Source: Streptosporangiaceae bacterium
GTDB taxonomy: Bacteria > Actinomycetota > Actinomycetes > Streptosporangiales > Streptosporangiaceae
NCBI GenBank assembly: GCA_030039095.1
Contig: JASHQP010000145.1
Coordinates: forward strand, 1 to 17,577
DNA: 17,577 bases
Direction: 5' to 3'
Part shown: in pieces, positions 9,819 through 17,338 of the stretch
Numbering within the stretch: position 1 is the stretch's first letter
Layout of the letters: each line of letters opens with the position of its first letter
Notes under the pieces: generated by a model
Told to the model about the DNA's origin: nothing
What the model saw: the letters and a program-made list of their open reading frames with translations, nothing else
Databases searched by the model: none
Position numbers and translations under genes: made by a program

Positions 9819-9894
9819 GCGGCCCTCCCTTCTGCACGGCCGAGCCGCCGGTCGGCACGACTCCGCACCTGCTCGTCTGAACCTGCTCGCCCGT

Positions 9895-9914
9895 TAAAGT
9901 ACACAGTATATTTG
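9895..9914 (-). promoter_or_regulatory. Putative GntR operator with embedded -10 box, minus operon
   Basis: Read on the minus strand the element is CAAATATACTGTGTACTTTA. It matches the element at 4-23 at 16 of 20 positions, including TATACT and GTACTTTA. TATACT (9910-9905) is a plausible -10, and TTGACC (9931-9926) a plausible -35 with a short 15-nt spacer. Transcription would start near 9898, leaving a leader of about 80 nt before the nitrilase gene. The short spacer and the overlap of operator with -10 suggest a tightly repressed promoter. Confidence 0.65.
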
Positions 9915-9934
9915 GTATTTGATGCGGTCAAATG

Positions 9935-10130
9935 ATGCTCCAGCCGGCGGCTGCGACGATGCGGGCCTCGTCTGCGCCGTCCGGCAGGTGTGCCACCGCG
10001 TGGAAGCCGGCGTGACCACGACGACCCGTGCCCCGCTGGCATCGAGCGCCGCGACGTCGATGCCGAAGTCGTCGACGGGCACGTGCACCTTACGCTGGCC
10101 TCTCACGCCGGCGGCCCGCAGAACCTCGCC
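9935..10130 (-). pseudogene. Remnant of MocR-type regulator (aminotransferase-like domain)
   Basis: On the minus strand, from about 10130 down to 10010, one frame encodes VPVDDFGIDVAALDASGARV and VVVTPA, typical of the fold-type I aminotransferase domain of MocR/PdxR regulators, where VTPxHQ normally follows. At about 10005-10016 the reading frame changes and AGFHAVAHLPDGADEARIVA follows, which resembles the region near the C-terminus of the same family. Both the N-terminal HTH part and most of the PLP core are missing, so the gene lost an internal segment, shifted frame and is truncated. The family identification rests on remembered motif patterns, not on a search. Confidence 0.6.
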
Positions 10131-10139
10131 GATATCCGG

Positions 10140-10425
10140 GCCGGCATGGCGGGCCGCTGGTGGGCCGGGCGGCTCGGCGGGCGGCTCGGCCACGCCCGGC
10201 TGCTGCCTCCGGCCCTGGCGATCGCCGCAGCCGGCATGGCAGCCCTCTTCTGGCTCGGGTCGCCCGTCGCCGTGCTCGCCGGCATGGCCGTGTTCGGCCT
10301 CGGCTTCGGCGCCCTGCAGAACGCGACGTACGCGCCGATGATCGACCGGGCGCCGGAGTCGGGGTTCGGCACCGCGAGCGCGATCTGGAACCTGGCCTAC
10401 GACGCCGGGTACGCTTCCGCTGTCC
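10140..10425 (+). pseudogene. Remnant of MFS transporter
   Basis: One plus-strand frame encodes AGRWWAGRLGGRLGHARLLP, two hydrophobic stretches (ALAIAAAGMAALFWL and AVLAGMAVFGLGFGALQ), then NATYAPMIDRAPESG and GTASAIWNLAYDAGY. This is the pattern of the second half of a major facilitator superfamily drug-type exporter, about 95 residues where a full protein has about 400. There is no proper start, and after about 10425 the frame turns into unrelated Arg/Ala-rich sequence and runs into the TetR gene. It is a broken internal fragment. Confidence 0.65.
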
Positions 10426-10455
10426 CGCGGGCCGCGGCCGGCCGCAGGGCGCGGG

Positions 10456-11052
10456 TCAGCGCGGGGCAGCGAGCACGGCGAAGAAGTCATCCAGGACCGC
10501 CAGCGCCCACGCGGCCGGCGCATGCCGGGGTGTGGTGACGAGCTGAACGCGCAGCCCGTCCAGTAGCACCCGAAGCCGCGCCGCCCCCTGCTCAGCGTCC
10601 AAGCCGGCCGGCAGCTCGCCCGCCTGTATCGCGTAGGCGATCCGCTGGGCGAGCGGCTCCTGCAGCCGCTGCGCGGCGCCCTCGGCCGCGTCGGCCAGCC
10701 CCGGCACCACTGCCACCTGAGCCAGGAAAGCCAGGTAGACCACCGAGTCCTGGCGCCCGTCGGCGTCCAGCGGCAGCAGCTCGATGGCGGCGGCCCTCAG
10801 GTCCTTCAGCGTCATGCCGCCCGCGGTGCGGCGGCGGATCCGGTCATCCACGCGCTCGCCTACCCGCCAGAGCGCCGCAGCGATCAGCTCGTCCTTGTTC
10901 GGGAAATAGTGCCGGATCGAGCCGATCGACCAGCCGGATTCCTCGGCGACATCGGCCAGCGTGGTCGCCCCGAGCCCGTTGCGCGCGATGACCCGGCAGG
11001 CCGCGTCCGCCAGCTCGCGCCGGCGAGCGGTGTGATCTACCTCCTTCGGCAT
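10456..11052 (-). CDS. TetR-family transcriptional regulator
   Basis: A 198-aa regulator. The N-terminal helix-turn-helix is clear (TLADVAEESGWSIGSIRHYFPNK... within residues 30-57). The C-terminal ligand domain (about 80-195) resembles the BetI-like TetR_C group. The start at 11052 gives the typical MPKEVDHTARRREL N-terminus. A GGGA lies immediately before the ATG, too close for a normal site. A perfect TATAAT on the minus strand (11089-11084) would start transcription near 11077, giving a leader of about 25 nt. It is divergent from the DUF385 gene, and the palindrome at 11076-11107 covers its -10, so autorepression with control of the neighbour is likely. The ligand is unknown. Confidence 0.93.
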   Translation of the reverse strand: MPKEVDHTARRRELADAACRVIARNGLGATTLADVAEESGWSIGSIRHYFPNKDELIAAALWRVGERVDDRIRRRTAGGMTLKDLRAAAIELLPLDADGRQDSVVYLAFLAQVAVVPGLADAAEGAAQRLQEPLAQRIAYAIQAGELPAGLDAEQGAARLRVLLDGLRVQLVTTPRHAPAAWALAVLDDFFAVLAAPR

Positions 11053-11075
11053 TCCCTTAATTTAGCATTGCGGTA

Positions 11076-11107
11076 CTAGCATGATTATATTAGTATGATC
11101 ATGCTAG
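11076..11107. promoter_or_regulatory. Divergent promoter/operator palindrome for TetR
   Basis: CTAGCATGAT (11076-11085) and ATCATGCTAG (11098-11107) form a perfect 10-bp inverted repeat with a 12-nt spacer. Inside it TAGCATGAT (11077-11085) is repeated as TAGTATGAT (11091-11099), and another TAGCAT lies at 11063-11068. A second palindrome is centred on ATGATCAT (11095-11102). A minus-strand TATAAT (11089-11084) and a plus-strand TTGCGG-17 nt-TAGTAT (11068-11096) overlap it. This is a likely operator for the adjacent TetR regulator controlling both directions. Confidence 0.7.
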
Positions 11108-11159
11108 AAAGATTCACGGCTGGCGCGCCAGCCATCCACACCCCGAGAGGGAGTCAGCC

Positions 11160-11930
11160 ATGCCTTCCGACCGCACCGCGCCGACCCGCAACACCACCAC
11201 GACCCGCCCCGGGTCCCGTCCCGGGTCCCGCTTCGGCGTGCCGCGCGGGCTGACCGCCGGAACGCTCGCCGTTATCGGGCTGACCTGGGGGCTGTACGCC
11301 CTTCAGCCCGGGGCCAGCATCCTGTCCGCCCAGATCCAGACCGGCCTCTTCCTGGGCCTGCTGCTGCTCACGATCTGCAGCCGCCGAGCCAAGGTGCTGG
11401 TCGCCCGGACGTGGCAGCGATACGTCCTCAACCCGCTGATGCGGCTGCTGCTCTCGATCGGCCTCAACCCGCTCGGGCTCGCGATCCTGGAAACCCGGGG
11501 GCAGGTCACCGGCAAGACCCGCAGGGTCCCGGTCGGCAACGGCCGCAAGGGCGACTCGTTCTGGATCATCGCCGAGCATGGCACCCGGGCCGGCTACGTC
11601 AACAACATCTCCCGCGACCCGCACGTCCGGGTGCGGCTGCGCATCGGGCTGCGCTACCGCTGGGTGCCCGGCATCGCCACCATCTGCCCCGACGACGATC
11701 CGCTCGCGCGCCAGCGGAAGATCATCGCCTGGCATCCGCTGCGCGCGCTGAACGCGATCTACGTGCGGGTGTTCGGAGCCGACCTGCTCACCGTGCACAT
11801 CCGGCTCGACACCGCCCGGGCCGGGGACTCCGGACACACCGTGACCGCATCCCCGTCACCGGACGAGGCGCCGGACCCGGACCGCTCACCGCGTCCGGAG
11901 GTGGCTGAGATAGGACTCGCCGCGAGGTGA
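11160..11930 (+). CDS. Nitroreductase/deazaflavin-dependent oxidoreductase (DUF385) with membrane N-terminus
   Basis: A 256-aa protein. Residues about 108-215 match the DUF385/Ddn-like F420-dependent reductase family: LETRGQVTGKTRRVPVG (110-126), FWIIAEHGTRAGYVNNISRD (134-153) and the basic RVRLRIGLRYRW segment. Family members use the deazaflavin F420H2 to reduce quinones, and in mycobacteria nitroimidazoles. Unlike the usual protein of about 150 aa, two hydrophobic segments precede the domain (about 32-49 and 58-73), suggesting membrane anchoring near the quinone pool. The C-terminal 35 residues are Pro/Asp-rich and probably disordered. ATG 11160 follows a GAGAGGGAG site. It is divergent from, and probably controlled by, the TetR gene. 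F420 use is inferred from the family. Confidence 0.85.
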   Translation: MPSDRTAPTRNTTTTRPGSRPGSRFGVPRGLTAGTLAVIGLTWGLYALQPGASILSAQIQTGLFLGLLLLTICSRRAKVLVARTWQRYVLNPLMRLLLSIGLNPLGLAILETRGQVTGKTRRVPVGNGRKGDSFWIIAEHGTRAGYVNNISRDPHVRVRLRIGLRYRWVPGIATICPDDDPLARQRKIIAWHPLRALNAIYVRVFGADLLTVHIRLDTARAGDSGHTVTASPSPDEAPDPDRSPRPEVAEIGLAAR

Positions 11931-12057
11931 CAGCCGGTAGCCGCCGGTTGTGCCTGCGACTGCGATAACTGTTGTCGGCCCGTTGGTGTGCTGATCAGCC
12001 GGGCCTGCGGTCCGCGCTGGGGGAGGTTCGCGCCGCCGCGTCGCCGGGTGGCAGCGT
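11931..12057. other. Intergenic region upstream of LuxR-type regulator
   Basis: This is 127 bases between the DUF385 gene and the LAL regulator. I see no gene, no clear terminator hairpin and no convincing sigma-70-like promoter. A GGTGG a few bases before 12058 could serve as ribosome binding site. Confidence 0.5.
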
Positions 12058-15027
12058 ATGCCTATGGTTACATGCCTCATTAGCCCTGTGATGGTCGGGC
12101 GCGGGGAGCAGCTGGCCGCGTTGCGGGAGACTTTTGAGCGGGTGCGTGCGGGCTCGCCAGCCGTGGTTCTGCTCGGCGGTGAGGCTGGTGCCGGGAAGAC
12201 CCGTCTGATCACCGAGTTCACCGGTGCCGTTGCTGGCCAGTCTGTGCTGCTCAGGGGCGGGTGCGTGGACCTGGGCGGTGCGGGGCTGCCGTTCGCGCCG
12301 TACACGGCGGCGCTGCGCGGGCTGGTCCGGCAGCTTGGCGCTGACGGGGTGGCGGCCTTGGTGCCGGGCGGGGCGCCTGCCGAGCTGGGCCGCCTGCTTC
12401 CCGCGCTGGGCGCGCCCCAGTCGCCGGATCCGGCCGGCGACGCGGACGCTGTGCGTGCCCGGCTGTTCGAGGAGCTGCTTGGCCTGGTCGAGAATCTCGC
12501 CGACCAGCAGCCGGTGGTGCTGGTCGTCGAAGACGCGCATTGGGCGGATCGGTCCAGCCTGGAGCTGCTGGCGTTTCTGGCGCGCAACCTCCAGCAGGCT
12601 ACCGCGGCGCTGATCCTGGTCAGCTACCGCACCGATGACCTGGCGGCCGGCCACCCGCTGCGGCCGCTCCTGGCCGAGCTGGAGAGGCTGCCGCAGGTGG
12701 TGCGGGTGGAGCTGCCGCGGCTGTCGCGGCGCGAGGTGATCATGCAGATCCGTGCCATCCTCGGCGGGCCGGGCCCGGCGGGGCTGGCCGAACAGGTGAC
12801 ATCGCGCGCCGACGGGAATCCGATGTTCGTCGAGGTGCTGCTGGGTTCCGGCGGCCGGCTTCCGGAGTCGCTCCGCGACCTGGTGCTGGATGGTGTCCGG
12901 CGGCTGCCGGAGGACACGCAGCGGCTGCTCGGCCTGGCGGCGGTGGCCGGCGCGGAGTTCGGCCACCCGCTGCTGGAAGCCGCCACAGCGGTCAGCGAGG
13001 AGGCCCTGTCGGAGGGGCTTCGCCCCGCGGTCGCGGCGGGTGTGCTGCTCGCCGGCGATGACGGGTACGCGTTCCGGCATGCGCTGATCCGGGAGGCGGT
13101 ACAGGCTGGCCTGCTGCCAGGAGAGCGCAGACGCTGGCACGCCAGGCTCGCGCGGGTCCTCGAGGCCCGCCCGGCGCTCGCGCCGGGCGGGCGGGCAGCA
13201 GCCCAGATCGCCTATCACTGGCATGCGGCGGGGGAGCCGGCGCGTTCGCTGCCCGCTGCGTGGCAGGCCGCCGCCGAGGCGGCCGCCGCGCTGGCGTATG
13301 CGGAGCAGCTGGTCATGCTGAACCGGGTGGTGGAGTTGTGGGACGCGGTCCCGGATGCCGCCCGGCTGGCCGGAGCGAGCCGGCTCGAGGTGCTGGAGCA
13401 TGCGGCGGCTGCGGCGCAGGCCGCCGGGGAGCCAGAACACGGCGTGCGGCTGGCCGGTGACGCGCTGGCCGAGCCCGGTATCCAGGCCGATCCGGTGCGC
13501 GCATTCTTCATTGCCGAGCGGCGCTCCGCGATGAACCTGCAGCTGCGCCACCCGGACCTGGCGCGGCTGCGCGAGGCTGCGGACCGGGTCGCCGACGGCG
13601 ACCCGGCACGGCCGCGGGTACTGGCCGCGCTGGCGGAGCAGCTGATGAGTGCTCAGTTCCCCGAGGAGGCATGGGAGCAGGCAGAGCTGGCGCTGGCGGC
13701 GGCCCGCCGAGCCCGTGACCTGATTACGGAGGCGAGCGCGCTGGTCACGGTCGCCGCGCTGGCCGCGCGGCGCGGGGAGCTGGCTGTCCAGCTACCGCGG
13801 CTGGCCGAGGCCCGGGCCATCGCCGGCCAGGCAGGCAGGCAGGCGCTGCTGCTGCGCGCCCTGCAATGGGAGGCATCGGTGCTGGAGGCTCATGGCGAGC
13901 ATGAGCGGTCGGCGGAGGCGGCGCGGCGCGGTATCGCCGCGGCGGCCGAGGCCGGGCTGGCCCGCAGCGGCGGCGCGGTGCACGCGGTGAACCTGGCTCA
14001 GGCGCTCACTGCGCTGGGCCGGTGGGACGAGGCCATGGAGGTGACCGGCGACGCGCTCAGCCTGCTCCCGCCAGCCGGCCATCGCGTTCTCCTGCTCCGC
14101 CTGGCCGGGTCGATCGCGCTGGCGCGCGGCGACGTCGGCACTGCCGCCGACACGCTTCGCGAGGCTCGTGCGAAAGCCCCGGCCAGAGGCGAGTCGTTCG
14201 GCACCTTCGAGGCGCTGATGCTAGCCGAACAGGAGGTCACGCTGCTGGCCGCCCAGGGTGACACCGGCGCAGCTCTGGCTGCGGCGCAGTCCACGCTGAC
14301 CGCCGAGGGCAGCCGCACCGCCGACCTCAAGCGGTTTCTGTGGCCGCTGCTGGCCGCTACCGCAGAAGTTGCATGCGCGGCGATGGCACCCGGCTCCCCG
14401 CACGACCTCGCCGCGGTGGCCCACACGGTACTGCGGCTGGCCGCCGGGCATGCCGCAGCTGTGCCACCAGTCTCGGCGGTGGGGCGCGCCTACCGGGCGA
14501 TGTATCAGGCGGCCGTCACTCAGGCGGCGGGCCAGCCGGCCGACCGCGCCTGGGACGATGCCGCGTCGGCCTGGGAGCAGCTGAGCGAGCCGTACCAACG
14601 GGCGCGGGCCTTGCTGCACGCGGCCGAAACCGGCCTGGCCGGCGGCGGCGACCGGGAAGCAGCCGCCGGGCGTCTGCGCCAGGCCGCCGATCTCGCTGAC
14701 GCGCTGGGCGCCCGGCCGTTGCGCGAGCAGATCTCCTCGCTCGCCCGGCGGGCCCGGATCGGCATCGCCGAGGGCGGCGCCCACGACGAAACCGGCGACA
14801 AGACCCGTGACCTGCCCCGCCTGACCAGGCGTGAACTCGAGGTACTGCGCCTGGTGGCTGCCGGGCGCAACAACCGGGACATCGCGGCCGAGCTGTTCAT
14901 CTCGGCAAAGACCGCCAGCGTGCACGTCTCCAACATCCTGGGCAAGCTCGGCGTGCACACCAGGGTGGAAGCGGCGGCCATCGCCCACCGGGCCGGCCTC
15001 GCAGGCAGCGAGGCAGGCCGCGGCTAG
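12058..15027 (+). CDS. LuxR-family ATP-binding regulator (LAL type)
   Basis: A 989-aa STAND-type regulator. The N-terminal AAA_16-like ATPase has Walker A GGEAGAGKT (40-48) and Walker B VVLVVED followed by AHWAD (153-163). A long Ala/Leu/Glu-rich helical middle (about 350-890) looks like TPR-type repeats. The C-terminal LuxR helix-turn-helix begins at 922: LTRRELEVLRLVAAGRNNRD, then IAAELFISAKTASVHVSNIL. No receiver domain is present. Such proteins are ATP-dependent activators, for example MalT-like or antibiotic-cluster LAL regulators. It is followed on the same strand by several redox genes and may activate them. The start at 12058 keeps the ISPVMVGRGEQL segment; ATG 12091 is an alternative. 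Two hairpins lie just after the stop. Confidence 0.92.
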   Translation: MPMVTCLISPVMVGRGEQLAALRETFERVRAGSPAVVLLGGEAGAGKTRLITEFTGAVAGQSVLLRGGCVDLGGAGLPFAPYTAALRGLVRQLGADGVAALVPGGAPAELGRLLPALGAPQSPDPAGDADAVRARLFEELLGLVENLADQQPVVLVVEDAHWADRSSLELLAFLARNLQQATAALILVSYRTDDLAAGHPLRPLLAELERLPQVVRVELPRLSRREVIMQIRAILGGPGPAGLAEQVTSRADGNPMFVEVLLGSGGRLPESLRDLVLDGVRRLPEDTQRLLGLAAVAGAEFGHPLLEAATAVSEEALSEGLRPAVAAGVLLAGDDGYAFRHALIREAVQAGLLPGERRRWHARLARVLEARPALAPGGRAAAQIAYHWHAAGEPARSLPAAWQAAAEAAAALAYAEQLVMLNRVVELWDAVPDAARLAGASRLEVLEHAAAAAQAAGEPEHGVRLAGDALAEPGIQADPVRAFFIAERRSAMNLQLRHPDLARLREAADRVADGDPARPRVLAALAEQLMSAQFPEEAWEQAELALAAARRARDLITEASALVTVAALAARRGELAVQLPRLAEARAIAGQAGRQALLLRALQWEASVLEAHGEHERSAEAARRGIAAAAEAGLARSGGAVHAVNLAQALTALGRWDEAMEVTGDALSLLPPAGHRVLLLRLAGSIALARGDVGTAADTLREARAKAPARGESFGTFEALMLAEQEVTLLAAQGDTGAALAAAQSTLTAEGSRTADLKRFLWPLLAATAEVACAAMAPGSPHDLAAVAHTVLRLAAGHAAAVPPVSAVGRAYRAMYQAAVTQAAGQPADRAWDDAASAWEQLSEPYQRARALLHAAETGLAGGGDREAAAGRLRQAADLADALGARPLREQISSLARRARIGIAEGGAHDETGDKTRDLPRLTRRELEVLRLVAAGRNNRDIAAELFISAKTASVHVSNILGKLGVHTRVEAAAIAHRAGLAGSEAGRG

Positions 15028-15104
15028 GACTTTTCCTAGGCGCGGCGGGCGGGCGAGCCCGGAAATAAGGCTGCGAGCCGACGCGGGCCGGCCCGGCTTG
15101 CAGC
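15024..15104 (+). terminator. Two hairpins downstream of LAL regulator
   Basis: CTAGGA (15024-15029) pairs with TCCTAG (15034-15039) over a 4-nt loop and overlaps the stop codon. Then GCTGCGAGCCG (15070-15080) pairs with CGGCTTGCAGC (15094-15104) along 11 positions with one G-U pair and a 13-nt GC-rich loop. There is no U-tract. They may terminate or attenuate transcription into the FMN reductase gene, which starts 54 nt after the second stem. Confidence 0.45.
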
Positions 15105-15157
15105 GATCCTCGGAACTGGCAGCCGGGAAGCCCATGGCACCGGCCCAGGAGGACGAG

Positions 15158-15718
15158 ATGACCATCACGATCGCCGGGATCGCGGGCAGTCTCCGCCGCG
15201 ACTCGGTTAACCGGATGCTGCTGCGGGCGGCCGAACAGGCCGTGCCGCCGGGCGCGCGGCTTGCAGTCTTCGAGTTGCTGGACCGGGTCCCGCCATTCAA
15301 CCAGGACTGGGAGGGCGATCCTGCGCCGCTGGCGGTCGCCGAGCTGTGCGGTCTCATCGCCGCGGCCGACGGCCTGCTGATGACCACCCCGGAGTACAAC
15401 GCGTCCATCCCCGGTCAGCTCAAGAACGCCGTGGACTGGACGTCCCGCCCGCACGGCAGCGCTGTATTGCAAGGCAAGCCTGCCGCCGTGATCAGCGCCA
15501 GCCCACGCCGCGACGGCGCGGCAAGCGCAGCCGCTGACCTGCGTAAGGTTCTTCGGGCCGCGGGAGCCAGCGTCATCCCCGCGGGCCTTTCCGTGCCGCG
15601 CGCCCACGTCCAGTTCACCCCCGGCGGCCAGCTCGCCGACCCCTGCCTGGGCAGCCAGCTCCGCACGGTGATCGGCGACCTGATCCAGGCCGCGACCAGC
15701 CGCCATGAGGCGGCATGA
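15158..15718 (+). CDS. NADPH-dependent FMN reductase family protein
   Basis: A 186-aa flavodoxin-like oxidoreductase. The FMN-phosphate loop GSLRRDSVNR (10-19) and the second flavin motif PEYNASIPGQLKNAVDW (78-94) identify the NADPH:FMN/quinone/chromate reductase family. Such enzymes transfer two electrons from NAD(P)H to flavins, quinones or azo/chromate compounds in the cytoplasm. ATG 15158 is preceded by the consensus AGGAGGA at 15147-15153; an in-frame ATG at 15134 has no such site. It lies 130 nt after the LAL regulator on the same strand. The natural acceptor cannot be deduced; two-electron quinone reduction fits the neighbours. Confidence 0.9.
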   Translation: MTITIAGIAGSLRRDSVNRMLLRAAEQAVPPGARLAVFELLDRVPPFNQDWEGDPAPLAVAELCGLIAAADGLLMTTPEYNASIPGQLKNAVDWTSRPHGSAVLQGKPAAVISASPRRDGAASAAADLRKVLRAAGASVIPAGLSVPRAHVQFTPGGQLADPCLGSQLRTVIGDLIQAATSRHEAA

Positions 15719-15774
15719 CCCGGGCCAGCACTCGCACGCCAGCCCAATCCGGCGCGTTCGGCAAGGAGAACGTC

Positions 15775-16037
15775 ATGACAAGCACCAGCACCCAAGCTCA
15801 GCGGGTCAGCGTTCCGGCGGCAGACCGGGACCGAGCTGAGCCCGCCCGCTCCTCGGTCACCTTCCGCACCCGGCATCCGTTCGGCCTGGGAGCGGTGTCC
15901 GGGACCATGACCGTGGCCAGCGGGCAGATCATCGGCTCTCCCGGAACCAGTATCGCCACTAGCAGAACGCGGCCGTGGACAGGATGGCCGTCCGCCACCT
16001 GGACATCGAGGTGACAGTCGCCGCCGGGCCCTGGTAG
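15775..16037 (+). pseudogene. Truncated, frameshifted YceI-like gene
   Basis: ATG 15775 has a good AAGGAG site (15763-15768). The first frame reads 79 codons to a TGA at 16012-16014 and contains RSSVTFRTRHPFGLGAVSG and TMTVASGQII, which matches the first strands of YceI-like lipocalin-fold isoprenoid-binding proteins. After about residue 62 the sequence becomes Trp/Arg-rich and unlike the family. Another frame over the same stretch reads QNAAVDRMAVRHLDIEVTVA up to a TAG at 16035-16037, which resembles the next conserved YceI segment. A frameshift or small deletion near 15950-15965 followed by loss of the C-terminal two thirds is the simplest reading. Full YceI proteins are about 170-190 aa. 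Confidence 0.6.
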
Positions 16038-16110
16038 TCGGCTTGCTCTCGGCTCCCGGGCCGTCACTCGTAGCTCTCACCGGCATCACGACACCGCATA
16101 GGAGGTATCC

Positions 16111-16623
16111 ATGTCAGTGCCCAGCGCCAAGCTGCAGCCATGCATCCGCCAGGTCGGCGAGCACCAGCGCCTGGTCTACGCCCCCGCCGGCGCACCAGCT
16201 CACGCCGGCGAGCTGTCGATCCTGCTCGACGCCGCGATCACCGGCGGCCAGCTCACCGTCATCGACACCCACCCCCGCACCGGCGACGCCTCACCAGTCC
16301 ACGTTCACCACCACGACGACGAGATCTTCCTGCTGCTCGAAGGCGTGATGACCGTCTGGGTAGGCGATGAGCGGCACAAGCTGCACGCAGGCGGGCTTGC
16401 GTTCTTGCCTCGCAACATCCCGCACGCCGTCCGGTACGACATGGCATCCAGGGCGCTGATCCTGTGCACCCCGGCCGGGTATCAGGAGAACATCTTCCGC
16501 TCGACCGGCTGGGACCTGAGCAAGCCGCTGCCCGACGACTGGCAGCCTGCCGTCCCCGTCGGCGCGACAGCCGGGCAGGTCGGCAACACCGTGCTCGGCC
16601 CGCCCCACGGGCTAGACGACTGA
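16111..16623 (+). CDS. Cupin-domain protein (quercetinase-like)
   Basis: A 170-aa single-domain cupin. Motif 1 (VHVHHHDDEIFLLLEG) supplies probable metal ligands H64, H66 and E71. Motif 2 (FLPRNIPHAVRY) supplies H105. The layout fits Cupin_2 proteins such as quercetin 2,3-dioxygenase-like enzymes, but many members have no known reaction. A consensus AGGAGG (16100-16105) lies 5 nt before ATG 16111. It follows the broken YceI-like gene and precedes an ABM-like gene, in a row of small redox or aromatic-metabolism proteins. A metal-dependent dioxygenase or isomerase role is plausible, not shown. Confidence 0.9.
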   Translation: MSVPSAKLQPCIRQVGEHQRLVYAPAGAPAHAGELSILLDAAITGGQLTVIDTHPRTGDASPVHVHHHDDEIFLLLEGVMTVWVGDERHKLHAGGLAFLPRNIPHAVRYDMASRALILCTPAGYQENIFRSTGWDLSKPLPDDWQPAVPVGATAGQVGNTVLGPPHGLDD

Positions 16624-16764
16624 CCAGGACAAACCCCCCGCAAGGCCCGGCGGTCGGACGGGCAATGATGCGCAGGCTGACCACGGCATCCACACAGAAC
16701 AGCACGGCCGAAGTGCCGAGCGAGGCACAGACAGAAGTCACCAGAGATGGAAAGGAAGCAGCCA
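16624..16764. other. Intergenic region between cupin and ABM-like genes
   Basis: This is 141 bases with an A/C-rich second half. I see no convincing terminator, promoter or ORF apart from the ribosome binding site AAAGGAAG at 16751-16758, which serves the next gene. Confidence 0.4.
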
Positions 16765-17061
16765 GTGAACGTCATGATGGTGCGCTCTACGATCAAGGCA
16801 GAACACGCAGCCGCCGCGCAGGCCGCCCTGGAGAAGCTCTTCCAGGCGCTAGAGAAGCAGAAGCCGGACGCGCGTTACGCTGCAGGCAAGCTCGCCGACG
16901 GCGTCACAGTCCTCGCATTCCTGGAACTCGAGCCCGGCCAGGAACACCCGCTGCGCACCTTCCCCGCCTACACCGAACTACTGGAAGGCCTCGAGCAGTG
17001 GGCAGACGGCCCCGCGACTGTCGAAAACATGGCAGTCATCGGCTCCTACCGGCTGCTGTGA
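16765..17061 (+). CDS. Small ABM/Dabb-like protein, possible quinol monooxygenase
   Basis: A 98-aa cytoplasmic protein. A beta strand (VNVMMVRSTIK), a long helix (about 14-32) with a central LEKLFQALEK, a strand pair (TVLAFLELE) and a terminal strand (VENMAVIGSYRLL) give the dimeric alpha-beta barrel pattern of antibiotic-biosynthesis monooxygenase or Dabb proteins. The GTG at 16765 is chosen because AAAGGAAG (16751-16758) is 6 nt upstream; an in-frame ATG at 16747 overlaps that site. The family includes cofactor-free quinol monooxygenases such as YgiN, which fits the reductase genes around it, but no catalytic residue can be assigned. Confidence 0.72.
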   Translation: MNVMMVRSTIKAEHAAAAQAALEKLFQALEKQKPDARYAAGKLADGVTVLAFLELEPGQEHPLRTFPAYTELLEGLEQWADGPATVENMAVIGSYRLL

Positions 17062-17338
17062 CCCCGCAGCCCGCCGCATGGCCGGCCGCTCACGCTGACC
17101 GGCCACAAGCGGGCCAGCCGGCCACGACTGATCTATGACGCCACGTTCGAGTACGGAGCACGCTCGCGATGACGACACGGACCCCATCCCGCGGCACTGT
17201 TAGAGAAGACCATGTCTTATTCAACGATCTGAGCTGCGGAAACGGGGCCGCGGCGGTGCGGGTGGTGATCAAACCCCAGATCACTTCAAGGCTAGGAGTC
17301 GGCCGGACTGGCCAGGCTGGTAACCCCGGCTGCCTGGT

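Noticed and set aside
9990..10538. The plus-strand open frame as an intact 182-aa gene
   Set aside because: Only about 95 codons resemble an MFS transporter; both ends are unrelated sequence and the 3' part overlaps the TetR gene.
11995..13551. A 518-codon minus-strand frame opposite the LAL regulator
   Set aside because: It has Gln/Arg-rich low-complexity translation; the plus strand carries ATPase motifs and continues to a LuxR domain.
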